DNA of 64,000 nt from assembly GCA_030849945.1 (NCBI GenBank), contig JAVDKK010000001.1:186001-250000 (forward strand), given 5' to 3'. Origin of the DNA: Schauerella fraxinea. GTDB lineage: Bacteria > Pseudomonadota > Gammaproteobacteria > Burkholderiales > Burkholderiaceae_B. This document shows positions 51,383 through 60,617 of the stretch, in pieces (the stretch's first letter is position 1; every line of letters begins with the position of its first letter). The notes under the pieces were generated by a model. That model was not told the origin of the DNA. It searched no databases and saw only the letters and a program-made list of their open reading frames with translations. The translations under genes were made by a program, and so were the position numbers.

Positions 51383-52312
51383 CTACCGCCCTTCGTCGAT
51401 CAGAAAATCCATCAACGCCTGCAAGGCGGCATCGACGTGCATGTTGGCACGCAACCGCATCACATAGCGCCACGACCCGACCATGCGGCGCTCGGGCATC
51501 AGCGCCACCAACCGCCCGCTGGCCAACTCGGCATCGATCAATGGCGCACGTCCCAAGGCAATGCCAAAGCCGCCTGTGGCCGCCCCCACCACGGTACTCA
51601 TGCCGGTCAGCGTCAACACATCCTGTTTGGGCGCCGGCCGCAAGCCCACGTGCCGGCGCCAGGTGCGCCAATCGGTTTCGGGACTGGCCACATGCTCTTC
51701 CTGGATCAGGCGATAACGGTCGAAAATCTGCGGATCGTCGCGCTCCGCAGCGGGCACCAAGGCCGGGCTGCATACCGGAATAACCGATTCGCGCACGAAA
51801 GCGATGTCGCCGGGTGCAGGCGCATGCGGGCTGCCGGCGCTCATGTGCATGATCGCCAGTTCGATGCCGTGCGCCTGCCAGTCGGGATCTTGACTGGCGT
51901 GCAGGTGCACGCGGATCTGGATGTCCGGATGCAGCATCGAAAATTTGCCGATCCGTGGCGCCAGCCAGAGCGACGCCAACGAGGCATTGGCCGACACATG
52001 CAGCATTCGCTGCCCGGCATTGACTGCGGTCGCCCGGACGTCGCGGCACGCGCCATCGAGCAGCGCCAGGGCCTGTTGCACGGCGCGCAGCAACTCGAAG
52101 CCCGCGTCGGTGGGCTCGGCCCGTGGCAATCCGCCGCCGCGCCGCAATAGCGGCGCGCCGAGTTCGGCTTCAAGCCCGCGCAGTTGGTGGCTGATCGCGC
52201 TCTTGGTCACATTGAGCTCGAGCGCCGCCTGGCTCAAACTGCCCAGGCGGGCGACCGCCTCGAACGCCCGCAGGGCGCCCAAAGAAGGAAGTCGAGAGAA
52301 GATCGCGTTCAT
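51383..52312 (-). CDS. LysR-family regulator, GcvA-like
   Basis: 309 aa. The N-terminus MNAIFSRLPSLGALRAFEAVARLGSLSQAALELNVTKSAISHQLRGLEAELG (in parts) is the GcvA-type HTH; the effector domain starts near residue 95. It is divergent from the fused ABC exporter, with 96 bp between starts, and its own start codon lies at the edge of a perfect 27-bp inverted repeat. GcvA-like regulators usually act on the divergent gene, so the exporter is the likely target. Confidence 0.9.
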   Translation of the reverse strand: MNAIFSRLPSLGALRAFEAVARLGSLSQAALELNVTKSAISHQLRGLEAELGAPLLRRGGGLPRAEPTDAGFELLRAVQQALALLDGACRDVRATAVNAGQRMLHVSANASLASLWLAPRIGKFSMLHPDIQIRVHLHASQDPDWQAHGIELAIMHMSAGSPHAPAPGDIAFVRESVIPVCSPALVPAAERDDPQIFDRYRLIQEEHVASPETDWRTWRRHVGLRPAPKQDVLTLTGMSTVVGAATGGFGIALGRAPLIDAELASGRLVALMPERRMVGSWRYVMRLRANMHVDAALQALMDFLIDEGR

Positions 52313-52337
52313 CCGGTTGAGTTTATCTCAACCGGAT
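52311..52337. promoter_or_regulatory. Perfect 27-bp inverted repeat between LysR and the ABC exporter
   Basis: Arms ATCCGGTTGAG and CTCAACCGGAT (11 bp each) flank TTTAT. The left arm includes two bases of the LysR ATG (52312-52310). It is the longest perfect palindrome I found in a regulatory position in the window. It could be an operator for the LysR protein or, in the LysR mRNA, a structure at the start codon. Confidence 0.7.
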
Positions 52338-52408
52338 GTTGAAAAAGCATCGCTATCGCCGCACGCCCGGTTGCGCGACTATTCGCTCCTCAGCTTGGAG
52401 TGAACCCG

Positions 52409-55400
52409 ATGTATTTCGATTATCGACTGTGGCAAATGATGGCCGGCTTGCGTGCCGGCATGGCGGGCGGCGTCGTGCTCGGCCTGCTGGCGCTAGGCGC
52501 TGGCATTGCACGCTTCGTGTTTCTGGGCTGGCTCCTGGCAGGCGTCTTTCGCGGCGAGGCGTGGTCGGATCTGCTGCCGTCCATCGTGGGCGTGGGCGCC
52601 ATGGTGCTGCTGCGCGCCGGGCTGGATCATCTGCGCGCGGTGCAGGCGCATCGCAGCGCCATCGCCGCGCAGCACGTCTTGCGCGGCAAGCTTTACGACC
52701 GCATCGTCGCATTGGGACCGGCATGGTTTGCCAACCAGCGCACCGGCGGCATCATGCTCAGCGTGGTTGATGGGGTCGAGCAACTCGAAACGTTTTTCGG
52801 TACGTATCTGCCGCAGGTGGCGATTGCCGCCGTAGCCCCCTTCGCCATCTTCGCCGTCATCGCATGGTGGGATCTGCCGGTCGCCTGCGTGCTGCTCGTG
52901 GCGGCGTTGTTCTCCCTTTTCGCGCCAATGGCCGTCCACATGCTGGATCGCCGCGCGAGCCTCGCGCGTTCGCAAGCGATGAGCGCGTTCGGCGAAAGCT
53001 TTCTGGATGCCGTACAAGGATTGCCCACGCTCAAGTCGTTCGGCCAAGGCAAAACCTGGGGCCGGCGGCTGGCCGAGCGCGCCCGGGCGTTGTCGGATCA
53101 AACGTTCTGGGTGCTGTCGGTCTCGCTCCTCACGCGCGGCGCAGCCGATCTCGGGATCGCGCTCGGCGCCGCGCTCGCGCTCACGTTGGGCGCGTGGCGC
53201 GTGGTCGACGGCCAGATGAGCGTCGAGGCGCTCTTGATCGTGTTGATGGCGGGCACCGAGATCTTTCGACCGCTGCGCGACCTGCGCAGCGTGCTGCACC
53301 GCGGCATGCTGGGTCAGTCGGCGGCCGACGGCATTCATGCCATTCTGCAAGCGGAGCCTGATTTGCCAGCGGCCGGCACCACGCGCGCCGCCACCCTCAC
53401 GCCCACCATCGCGTTCAATGCGGTCACGTTTTCGTACTCGGGACGCCGCGCCGCCCATCGCGGCCTGGACTTCAGTGTGAAAGCCGGCGAGCGCGTCGCC
53501 ATCGTGGGCCCCAGCGGCGCGGGCAAGTCGACCATCGTGCGGCTGCTGCTGCGCGAGCACGATCCCGAATCCGGCAGCATCGTGGTCGGCGGACACGATC
53601 TGCGTGCGCTCGCGACCGACGATCTGCTGGCGCACATCGCGATCGTGGCGCAAGACAGCACCCTCTTTCACGGCACGATCGAAGACAACCTGCGCCTGGG
53701 CAAGCCCGATGCAAACAGTGAGGCGCTGCGCGCCGCGGCCCGCGCCGCCAACGCGCACGACTTCATCATGGCGTTGCCGCAGGGCTACGACACGCGCATC
53801 GGTGAGCGCGGTCTGCAACTCTCGGGCGGTCAACGGCAACGCCTGGCCATCGCTCGCGCGCTGTTGCGCGACGCACCCATACTGATTCTGGATGAAGCCT
53901 TGTCGTCGGTGGACACCGAAAACGAGGCTGTCATCCAGGAAGCGCTCAATCGCTTGATGGTGGGCCGCACCACGCTGATCCTGGCGCATCGCCTGGCCAG
54001 CGTGATCGGTGCCGATCGCACCCTGGTGCTGGATGGCGGACGCGTGGTCGAGGAAGGCACGCATGCCGAACTGATGCAGGCGCGGGGCTTGTATCACCAA
54101 CTGATGCATGAACAGGAAACCGTCGCCACGTCTCCCGGCGACCCGGCACGGATCGATGCGGTCGATGCACTCGCGCTGGCGACGGACGACACGGCTGTGG
54201 CAGGCAGCACGCCGCATCACGCTGCCGATCCCATGCAAGCCCGCGCCGAAAAACGGGCCGACGAAAAAGCCCAAGAGAACGCCAACGACCAGGCCGAAGA
54301 ACGCGCCGGCCCGGTGCTGCGCGAGCTCGATGCCGATGCCGCTCAAGTCGGCTGGCGCGACACCATCAGGTCGTTGCTTTCTGTGATCGCCCCGTGGCGC
54401 GGCACGTTGATCCTGACGATCGTGCTGGGCGTGGCGCGCGTCATTGCCTTCATCGGCGTGGGCGTGCTGAGCGCGCTGGTGGTGGCCGCCATCCGCGATG
54501 GCCGCGAGATCGATAACCTGATCATCGCGTTGCTCATCACGGCGCCGCTGGCTGCACTGTTCCACTGGCTCGAATCGTGGCTCGCGCACGCCATGGCCTA
54601 CAAGCTGCTGGCCGACATGCGCATCGCGCTGTTCGACAAGCTCGAGCGCCTGGCACCCGCGTATCTGCTGCGCCGCCGCTCGGGCGATCTCGTGGCGCTC
54701 GCCACGCAAGACGTCGAAATGGTGGAGTATTTCTATGCCCACACCGTGGCGCCCGCCATCGTGTCGGTCCTCGTGCCATTGAGTGTGCTGGGCTTTCTGG
54801 CGGTGTTCAGCTGGCCGCTGGCGATCGCACTGCTGCCGTTTCTCGGTTACGCGATGCTCTCGCCGCTGCGCGGCCGCGCGCGTGTGGACGCGTTGGGTGG
54901 CGAAGCCCGCAGCGGCCTGGGCGCGCTCAGCGCCCACATCACCGATACGATTCAAGGCCTGGCCGACATCGTGGCGTTCCAGGCCGCCGGCCGACGCCGC
55001 ACTGAATTTCTGGCGCTGGCGCAGCACTATGGCGAGCGGCGCATGCGCCTGCTGCGCGATCTGTCGGCCCAGCAGGCCTACTTCGAAATCGCGACGGGCC
55101 TGGGCGGTCTGGCGGTGGCCGTGCTCGGCGCCTACCTTGTGACGCTGGGCATGTTGTCCGCCGGGATGCTGCCGCTATTGGTTCTGATCGCGGTGGCGAC
55201 GTTCCTGCCGGTATCCGAGATCTCACAAGTGAGCCGCCAGCTCGCCGACACCATTGCCGCCACCCGCCGCTTGCATGTGGTGAGTCACGAACCGGAACCG
55301 GTGCTGGATGGCCCGCTCGCGCCAGCCGCGCCTGCGGGCGGCTCGGCCATCGTCTTCGACGATGTCGGCTTTACCTATCCCGGCCGCACCCAGCCTGCGC

Positions 55401-56128
55401 TGCGTCACTTGCAGGTCGACATCGCCGCCGGTGCCACAGTGGCATTGGTGGGCCCGTCGGGCGCGGGCAAAAGCACGGTTGCCGGCATGCTGATGCGCTT
55501 CTGGGATGTGCAATCGGGCGCGGTGCGCCTGGATGGCCGCGACGTGCGCGAGCTCAACCTCGATGGCCTGCGCCAACGGGTTGCGCTGGTGGCACAGGAC
55601 ACGTATCTGTTCAACGACACCCTTGAAGCCAATATCCGTCTGGCGCGTCCCGACGCCAGCGTCGAGGATCTCACACAAGCGCTCGATCACGCCGCGTTGA
55701 CCGAAGTGGTGGCGCAATTGCCGGACGGCTTGGCCACGAAAGTGGGCGAACGCGGCGCGCAACTCTCGGGCGGCCAGCGTCAACGCATCGCCATCGCGCG
55801 CGCGTTTTTGAAGAATGCACCGGTGCTGGTGCTGGACGAAGCGACCTCGCATCTCGATACGCTCAGCGAATTGCAGGTGCGGCGCGCGCTGGACAAGCTG
55901 ATGCATGGCCGCACCACCTTGGTGATCGCGCATCGCCTGGCAACGATCCGCCACGCCGACATGATCCTCGTGCTGAAGGACGGCCAACTGGCCGAGTCCG
56001 GGCGGCATGACGATCTGCTGGCGCAAGGCGGGCTATACGCGCACTTGTGGCATCGGCAAAGTGTTAAAACGGGTGAGGCCGCACCCTCCGCGGCCGCACA
56101 CCGGAGCGATCATGAAGCTATTGCTTAA
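52409..56128 (+). CDS. Fused CydDC-like ABC exporter (two TMD-NBD halves in one chain)
   Basis: 1239 aa, twice the length of a half-transporter. Half one (about 1-575) has a CydD-like membrane domain with DGVEQLETFFGTYLPQVAIA and an NBD with GPSGAGKST at 367-375, QLSGGQRQRLAIARALL and LILDEALSSVD. A charged linker (about 611-634) leads to half two with a CydC-like membrane domain and an NBD with GPSGAGKST at 1015-1023, QLSGGQRQRIAIARAF and LVLDEATSHLD. Both ATP sites look intact. CydDC exports thiols needed for cytochrome bd assembly; no cydAB is nearby, so the cargo is unproven. The ATG at 52409 (GGAG 8 bp upstream) is preferred over the GTG at 52400. Confidence 0.85.
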   Translation: MYFDYRLWQMMAGLRAGMAGGVVLGLLALGAGIARFVFLGWLLAGVFRGEAWSDLLPSIVGVGAMVLLRAGLDHLRAVQAHRSAIAAQHVLRGKLYDRIVALGPAWFANQRTGGIMLSVVDGVEQLETFFGTYLPQVAIAAVAPFAIFAVIAWWDLPVACVLLVAALFSLFAPMAVHMLDRRASLARSQAMSAFGESFLDAVQGLPTLKSFGQGKTWGRRLAERARALSDQTFWVLSVSLLTRGAADLGIALGAALALTLGAWRVVDGQMSVEALLIVLMAGTEIFRPLRDLRSVLHRGMLGQSAADGIHAILQAEPDLPAAGTTRAATLTPTIAFNAVTFSYSGRRAAHRGLDFSVKAGERVAIVGPSGAGKSTIVRLLLREHDPESGSIVVGGHDLRALATDDLLAHIAIVAQDSTLFHGTIEDNLRLGKPDANSEALRAAARAANAHDFIMALPQGYDTRIGERGLQLSGGQRQRLAIARALLRDAPILILDEALSSVDTENEAVIQEALNRLMVGRTTLILAHRLASVIGADRTLVLDGGRVVEEGTHAELMQARGLYHQLMHEQETVATSPGDPARIDAVDALALATDDTAVAGSTPHHAADPMQARAEKRADEKAQENANDQAEERAGPVLRELDADAAQVGWRDTIRSLLSVIAPWRGTLILTIVLGVARVIAFIGVGVLSALVVAAIRDGREIDNLIIALLITAPLAALFHWLESWLAHAMAYKLLADMRIALFDKLERLAPAYLLRRRSGDLVALATQDVEMVEYFYAHTVAPAIVSVLVPLSVLGFLAVFSWPLAIALLPFLGYAMLSPLRGRARVDALGGEARSGLGALSAHITDTIQGLADIVAFQAAGRRRTEFLALAQHYGERRMRLLRDLSAQQAYFEIATGLGGLAVAVLGAYLVTLGMLSAGMLPLLVLIAVATFLPVSEISQVSRQLADTIAATRRLHVVSHEPEPVLDGPLAPAAPAGGSAIVFDDVGFTYPGRTQPALRHLQVDIAAGATVALVGPSGAGKSTVAGMLMRFWDVQSGAVRLDGRDVRELNLDGLRQRVALVAQDTYLFNDTLEANIRLARPDASVEDLTQALDHAALTEVVAQLPDGLATKVGERGAQLSGGQRQRIAIARAFLKNAPVLVLDEATSHLDTLSELQVRRALDKLMHGRTTLVIAHRLATIRHADMILVLKDGQLAESGRHDDLLAQGGLYAHLWHRQSVKTGEAAPSAAAHRSDHEAIA

Positions 56129-56294
56129 AGTAGTCGGCGCCATCCTCATCGTGATCGGCGGCATCTGGGTACTGCAAGGCATCAACATCCTGCCGGGCAG
56201 CTTCATGACCGGCCAGACGCAGTGGGCCGTGTACGGCGCGATTGCAATGGCCATCGGCGTAGTGCTGTTTCTTGTGGCACCGCGCCTGAAGTGA
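56112..56294 (+). CDS. Small two-helix membrane protein
   Basis: 60 aa: MKLLLKVVGAILIVIGGIWV, a short loop with Gly-Gln-Asn residues, then a second helix AVYGAIAMAIGVVLFLVAP. It has GGAG five bases before the ATG and starts 17 bp inside the end of the ABC exporter gene, in another frame. The overlap implies co-expression; it may be an accessory subunit of the exporter, though similar small proteins occur elsewhere without it. Function unknown. Confidence 0.7.
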   Translation: MKLLLKVVGAILIVIGGIWVLQGINILPGSFMTGQTQWAVYGAIAMAIGVVLFLVAPRLK

Positions 56295-56357
56295 ACGATT
56301 GATCAGATAAAGTCGCTTGTCGCGCGGCCGCCGGTGCGCCCAGAATGGGCCATCACA

Positions 56358-57254
56358 TTAGAACCCGGCCACCAGCATATGCGAGACCAGGGCTTTGAAT
56401 TCGCCAACCAGCGGACTGGGTCGATGACCCGGCCGGCTGATGATGCACAACGTGCGGCGCAGCACCGGTTCGCACAACGGCAAGGCCCGCACGCCGGGGC
56501 CCAATTCAGGCAGCATGATGCGGGGCAAGACGGCAATGCCCACGCCGGCATTGACGAACGCAATCACCGTTTGCGGCTGCTGGGCTTCATACCGGATATC
56601 GAGCGTGATGCCGATGCCGGCTACGGCCTCGTCCACGACCGACCGCAACGCCGCCATACTGCTCAACACAATCATCGGGCACCCGGCCAACGCGGCCAGC
56701 GGCACGCGCTGGCGCCGCGCCAGGGGATGGCCTTCGGGCACGACAGCGTAGAGTTCTTCCTCGAAGAGTGGCGCGAAGTCGACCCGCGATTCTCCGGCGG
56801 CCAGCGGCCCCAAACCGAAATCCACGCTCTCGTCGCTCACCGCGTCCACGATCTGCGTGGACTGCAGTTCGCGCACGCGCACCACCGCCTTGGGAAACCG
56901 GGCTTGAAAGGCAGCCACGATGGCGGGCAGGCGCGTGGCGGCAATTGTGGGCGACGACGCGAGCGTCACGACGCCGCGGCGCGCACTTACCGCATCGGTG
57001 AGCTCATCCAGCCCTTCCGACAAATCGTCCAACGTACGTTGCACGCGATCGAGCAGCATGCGACCTTCGAGCGTCAATTCGACGCGCCGGGTGGTGCGCA
57101 TGAACAGCGCCACGCCGATCTGATCCTCGAGCGTTTTGATCTGCATGCTGACGGCCGATGGGGTGCGCAAGCACTCGGCCGCGGCGCGCCTGAAGCTGCC
57201 GTGCTCGGCCACCAGCACGAACGTCTGCAAAAGCTTCAGATTGATATTGGCCAC
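56358..57254 (-). CDS. LysR-family transcriptional regulator
   Basis: 298 aa. HTH at 1-62 (MANINLKLLQTFVLVAEHGSFRRAA, PSAVSMQIKTLEDQIGVALFMR) and an effector domain from about residue 92 resembling CysB/CbbR-like members (GVVTLASSPTIAATRLP). It is divergent from the CitE-like/CoA-transferase/Bug operon with 102 bp between starts, the classical arrangement for control of that operon. Confidence 0.92.
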   Translation of the reverse strand: MANINLKLLQTFVLVAEHGSFRRAAAECLRTPSAVSMQIKTLEDQIGVALFMRTTRRVELTLEGRMLLDRVQRTLDDLSEGLDELTDAVSARRGVVTLASSPTIAATRLPAIVAAFQARFPKAVVRVRELQSTQIVDAVSDESVDFGLGPLAAGESRVDFAPLFEEELYAVVPEGHPLARRQRVPLAALAGCPMIVLSSMAALRSVVDEAVAGIGITLDIRYEAQQPQTVIAFVNAGVGIAVLPRIMLPELGPGVRALPLCEPVLRRTLCIISRPGHRPSPLVGEFKALVSHMLVAGF

Positions 57255-57356
57255 GCCGCCTCATCCCCCAACACCATCGTTGCCTCGCGCGCGCGGGCTT
57301 GAGCCACCGGCGCGGCAGCGTTTTCTATTGTTGATTCTGCTGAAAGGAGTATAGCT

Positions 57357-58367
57357 GTGTCCACACGCACTTTCGTGCCGCGCCGACCGCGTCTGCAACG
57401 ATCCGAACTCGCCGTGCCCGCCACCTCGGCCCGGTTTTTTCAGAAGGCCGCCGAGGGCGCCGCCGACGCGATCTTCATCGACCTGGAAGACGCCGTTGCC
57501 GATGCGCGCAAGGTCGATGCGCGCGCCCTCGCCATCCAGGCGATCAACACCCACGACTGGCGCAACAAAACGCTATCCGTGCGCGTGAACGGCCTGGACA
57601 CCCCCTGGGGCCAGCGCGACATCCTCGAGCTCGCCACACAGTGCCCGCGTCTGGACATGATCCTGTTGCCCAAGGCGGGCTGCGCGTTCGATATACGCTT
57701 CGTCGATCAACTGCTCATCGGGGTCGAACACGACACCCCGCGCGAGCGGCCCATCGGCCTCGAGGTGCTGATCGAAACTGCCCAAGGCGTGGCCTACGCC
57801 GAAGAGATCGCCAGCGCCAGCAATCGGCTCGAGGCAATGATTTTTGGCGTGGGCGATTTCACGGTCGACATGCGCACGTACGATCGGGTGTTCGGTCGTC
57901 CCAGCGCCCGCTATGCCGTGATGACGAACCCCAATGCCGAGGGACGACGCGAAACGCATTGGAACGACCAATGGCATTTCGCCCAGGCCCGCATCGCCGC
58001 GGCCTGCCGCGCCAACGGGCTGCGCGCTATCGATGGCCCCTTCACCGACTTCGGCGACCCCGACGGCTACACCGCCTCGGCGCAACGCGCGGCTGCCCTG
58101 GGCTTCGAAGGCAAGTGGGCCATCCACCCCTCGCAGATCGCCCAGGCCAACGCGCTCTTCTCCCCCACCGATGAAGAAACGCAGTGGGCCGTACGCATCG
58201 AAGCGGCGTTGCGCCAGTCGGGCGAAAGCGGCAACGGTGCGTTTGCCGAGAAGGATGTGTTGATCGATCTGGCCCACGGCAAACTGGCGCGCTCGCTGCT
58301 CGCACGGCAAGCCGCCATCGACGCGTTCGAACGCGCCGCCGCATCCAATACGACCGCGAGTGCCTGA
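57357..58367 (+). CDS. HpcH/HpaI aldolase / CitE-like CoA-ester lyase
   Basis: 336 aa. The start is a GTG with AAAGGAG 7 bp upstream. CitE-like signatures are RSELAVPATSARFFQKAAEGAADAIFIDLEDAV (Mg-binding Asp/Glu, read in parts), the Arg in SVRVNGLDTPWG, GLEVLIETAQGVAYAEEIA and WAIHPSQIAQANALF. Relatives cleave malyl-CoA, beta-methylmalyl-CoA or citramalyl-CoA to glyoxylate or pyruvate plus an acyl-CoA. Followed by a class III CoA-transferase one base later, it suggests that a hydroxy diacid is activated with CoA and then split. Confidence 0.87.
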   Translation: MSTRTFVPRRPRLQRSELAVPATSARFFQKAAEGAADAIFIDLEDAVADARKVDARALAIQAINTHDWRNKTLSVRVNGLDTPWGQRDILELATQCPRLDMILLPKAGCAFDIRFVDQLLIGVEHDTPRERPIGLEVLIETAQGVAYAEEIASASNRLEAMIFGVGDFTVDMRTYDRVFGRPSARYAVMTNPNAEGRRETHWNDQWHFAQARIAAACRANGLRAIDGPFTDFGDPDGYTASAQRAAALGFEGKWAIHPSQIAQANALFSPTDEETQWAVRIEAALRQSGESGNGAFAEKDVLIDLAHGKLARSLLARQAAIDAFERAAASNTTASA

Positions 58368-58368
58368 C

Positions 58369-59568
58369 ATGACCCAAGCTGCACCGCTGGCCGATATCCG
58401 GGTACTGGACATCGCCACCTTCGTGGCCGCACCGTTTTGCGGCACCATCCTGGGCGACTTCGGTGCCGAAGTCATCAAGATCGAACAGCCCGGCGAGGGT
58501 GACCCCCTGCGTAAATTCGGCACGCCCTCGGACGCCGGCGACACCTACGTGTGGCTGAGCGAATCGCGCAACAAAACCTGCATGACGCTCGACTTGCGCA
58601 CGCCCGACGGGCGCGACACGTTTCTGGCGCTGGTCGCCAAATCGCACGTCGTGCTGGAGAACTTTCGCCCCGGCACGCTCGAAAAATGGGGGCTGGGGAT
58701 GGACGTGCTGCGCGCGACCAATCCGAAAATCGTGCTGTTGCGTGTGAGTGCGTATGGGCAAACCGGCCCCTATCGCGAAAAGGCCGGCTTTGCACGCGTG
58801 GCCCACGGCTTCAGCGGCCTGTCGCACCTGGCCGGCGAAGCCGATGGGCGGCCCGTCGTGCCGGGATCGACGTCGCTGGCCGACTACACCTCGGGCATCT
58901 GGGGTGCCCTGGGCGTATTGCTCGCGCTGCGCGGCGTGGATCGCGGCGAGCCGGGCCAGGTGATCGACGTGTCGCTGTACGAATCGATGTTTCGCCTGCT
59001 CGACGAGATGGTGCCGGTATACGCCAAGCATGGCGTGGTGCGTGAGCGTCTGGGCGCGGATGTGCCGCACGTGGTGCCGCATGGGCATTGGCAAACCAGC
59101 GAAGGCAAGTGGGTCGCCCTGGCGTGCTCGAGCGACAAGATCTTTGCGCGGCTGGCGCGCCTGATGGGCGATACACCGCTGGCCGACGCGCGCTTTGCCA
59201 CCAACGGACAACGCGTGGCGGCGCGCGCCGAGGTCAACGCCGCCATCGCCTTATGGGTGGGCGGCCACACGCGCGAAGCGGTCGTGGCGCTGTGCGACGA
59301 CGCCGGCGTGCCGTGCGGCCCCATCTATGCGGTGGACGATATCTTTGCCGACCCCCAATATCAGGCGCGCGGCAACCTGGTCGCCACCACCGACGAACGT
59401 GCGGGCGACGTGGTCGTGCCGTCCGGCATGCCGATGATGTCGGCCACGCCGCCCACGCTGCGTCATCTGGGCCGCGCGCTGGGCGCCGATACCAACGCTA
59501 TTCTCGAACGCGTGCTTGGCCTGGCGCCCGAACGCATCGACGCGCTCAGGAATAATCACACCCTTTGA
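58369..59568 (+). CDS. Class III CoA-transferase (CaiB/BaiF family)
   Basis: 399 aa. It opens LADIRVLDIATFVAAPFCGTILGDFGAEVIKIEQP, the CoA-binding start of the family, and the catalytic Asp lies in GSTSLADYTSGIWGALGVLLAL near residue 171. It moves CoA from a donor such as succinyl-CoA to a carboxylic acid. The ATG at 58369 stands one base after the CitE-like stop; an in-frame GTG at 58360 would overlap it. With the CitE-like lyase and the Bug receptor it forms a three-gene uptake, activation and cleavage operon. Confidence 0.92.
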   Translation: MTQAAPLADIRVLDIATFVAAPFCGTILGDFGAEVIKIEQPGEGDPLRKFGTPSDAGDTYVWLSESRNKTCMTLDLRTPDGRDTFLALVAKSHVVLENFRPGTLEKWGLGMDVLRATNPKIVLLRVSAYGQTGPYREKAGFARVAHGFSGLSHLAGEADGRPVVPGSTSLADYTSGIWGALGVLLALRGVDRGEPGQVIDVSLYESMFRLLDEMVPVYAKHGVVRERLGADVPHVVPHGHWQTSEGKWVALACSSDKIFARLARLMGDTPLADARFATNGQRVAARAEVNAAIALWVGGHTREAVVALCDDAGVPCGPIYAVDDIFADPQYQARGNLVATTDERAGDVVVPSGMPMMSATPPTLRHLGRALGADTNAILERVLGLAPERIDALRNNHTL

Positions 59569-59623
59569 TCATTGCTAAACACGACGCAGCCGACACAGGC
59601 GCGCACAACAGGAGACAAGCCCC

Positions 59624-60616
59624 ATGATCGTTTCATTGCCCCGCGCCCCGCGCGCGTGTTTGCTTATCGCCGCCCTGAGCTTGAGCGTTTGCGCGCACAC
59701 CGCGCTTGCCGCGGCCCCCTACCCGAGCCGGCCCATCATGGTGATCGTCGCCTCCCAACCCGGCGGCTCGATCGATTATCTGGCGCGCCTGCTGTCGGAG
59801 CCGTTGTCCAAGGCAATGGGGCAACCCGTGTTGGTCGAAAACAAACCCGGCGCCAGCGGCAACATCGGCAACCAATATGTCGCAGCGGCGCCCCCCGATG
59901 GCTACACGCTGCTGCTGTCGTACAACGGCTTCCACGTGGGCAACCCACATCTCTTCAAAAACGCCGGTTGGGATCCCATCAAGGATTTTGCCCCCATCGG
60001 CATGGTGGCGCGCTCGCCGCAGGTGTTTGTGGTCAACGCCAAATTGCCCGTCAATTCGATCAAGGAGCTGGTCGACTACGCCCGCGCCAATCCCGGCAAG
60101 CTCGACTACGCCTCGTCGGGCAATGGCTCGGTACCGCACGTGGCGGGCGAATTGTTCAAGCAGATCACCGGCACCAAGATCGAGCACATTCCATACAAAG
60201 GCGCAGGCGGTGCCGTCCAGGATTTGGCCGCCGGCCAGGTCGACATGTACATCACCAGCGCAGCCGGCGTGATGCCGCAGATCAAGGCAGGCCGCATTAA
60301 AGCGCTGACCGTGACGGGCGATCAACGGCTGACCTCGCTCCCCGATGTGCCCACCGCCAAGGAGGCGGGCCTCGTAGGATTCGAACTCGACTCGTGGTTT
60401 GCGATGTACGCCCCCAAAGGCACGCCCGACCCGATCGTGCAGCGCCTGCACACCGAACTCGACAAGCTTTTGAGCGACCCTGCGCTGATCAAGCAGGCCG
60501 AGGGCCAAGGCATGACGTTCGAGAAAATGAGCTCGACCGACCTTGCTGCCTACACCAAGCAGCAACTCGATTACTGGGGCCGCGTCATCGCGGATGCCAA
60601 GCTGACGATGGATTGA
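59624..60616 (+). CDS. Bug-family (TctC) periplasmic solute receptor
   Basis: 330 aa with a signal peptide ending HTALAAA near residue 29. The mature protein starts YPSRPIMVIVASQPGGSIDYLARLLSEPL, followed by PVLVENKPGASGNIGNQYVA. It is the third gene of the CitE-like/CoA-transferase operon, 55 bp after the transferase, and so probably binds the di- or hydroxy-acid that these enzymes use. No TctA/TctB is adjacent. Its stop is one base from the stop of the convergent ankyrin gene, leaving no room for a terminator between them. Confidence 0.9.
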   Translation: MIVSLPRAPRACLLIAALSLSVCAHTALAAAPYPSRPIMVIVASQPGGSIDYLARLLSEPLSKAMGQPVLVENKPGASGNIGNQYVAAAPPDGYTLLLSYNGFHVGNPHLFKNAGWDPIKDFAPIGMVARSPQVFVVNAKLPVNSIKELVDYARANPGKLDYASSGNGSVPHVAGELFKQITGTKIEHIPYKGAGGAVQDLAAGQVDMYITSAAGVMPQIKAGRIKALTVTGDQRLTSLPDVPTAKEAGLVGFELDSWFAMYAPKGTPDPIVQRLHTELDKLLSDPALIKQAEGQGMTFEKMSSTDLAAYTKQQLDYWGRVIADAKLTMD

Positions 60617-60617
60617 T

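Noticed and set aside
52493..55027. 844-residue minus-strand open frame opposite the ABC exporter
   Set aside because: It is rich in Gln, Arg, His and Ala with no domain, typical of a high-GC shadow; the plus strand encodes a complete double ABC exporter.
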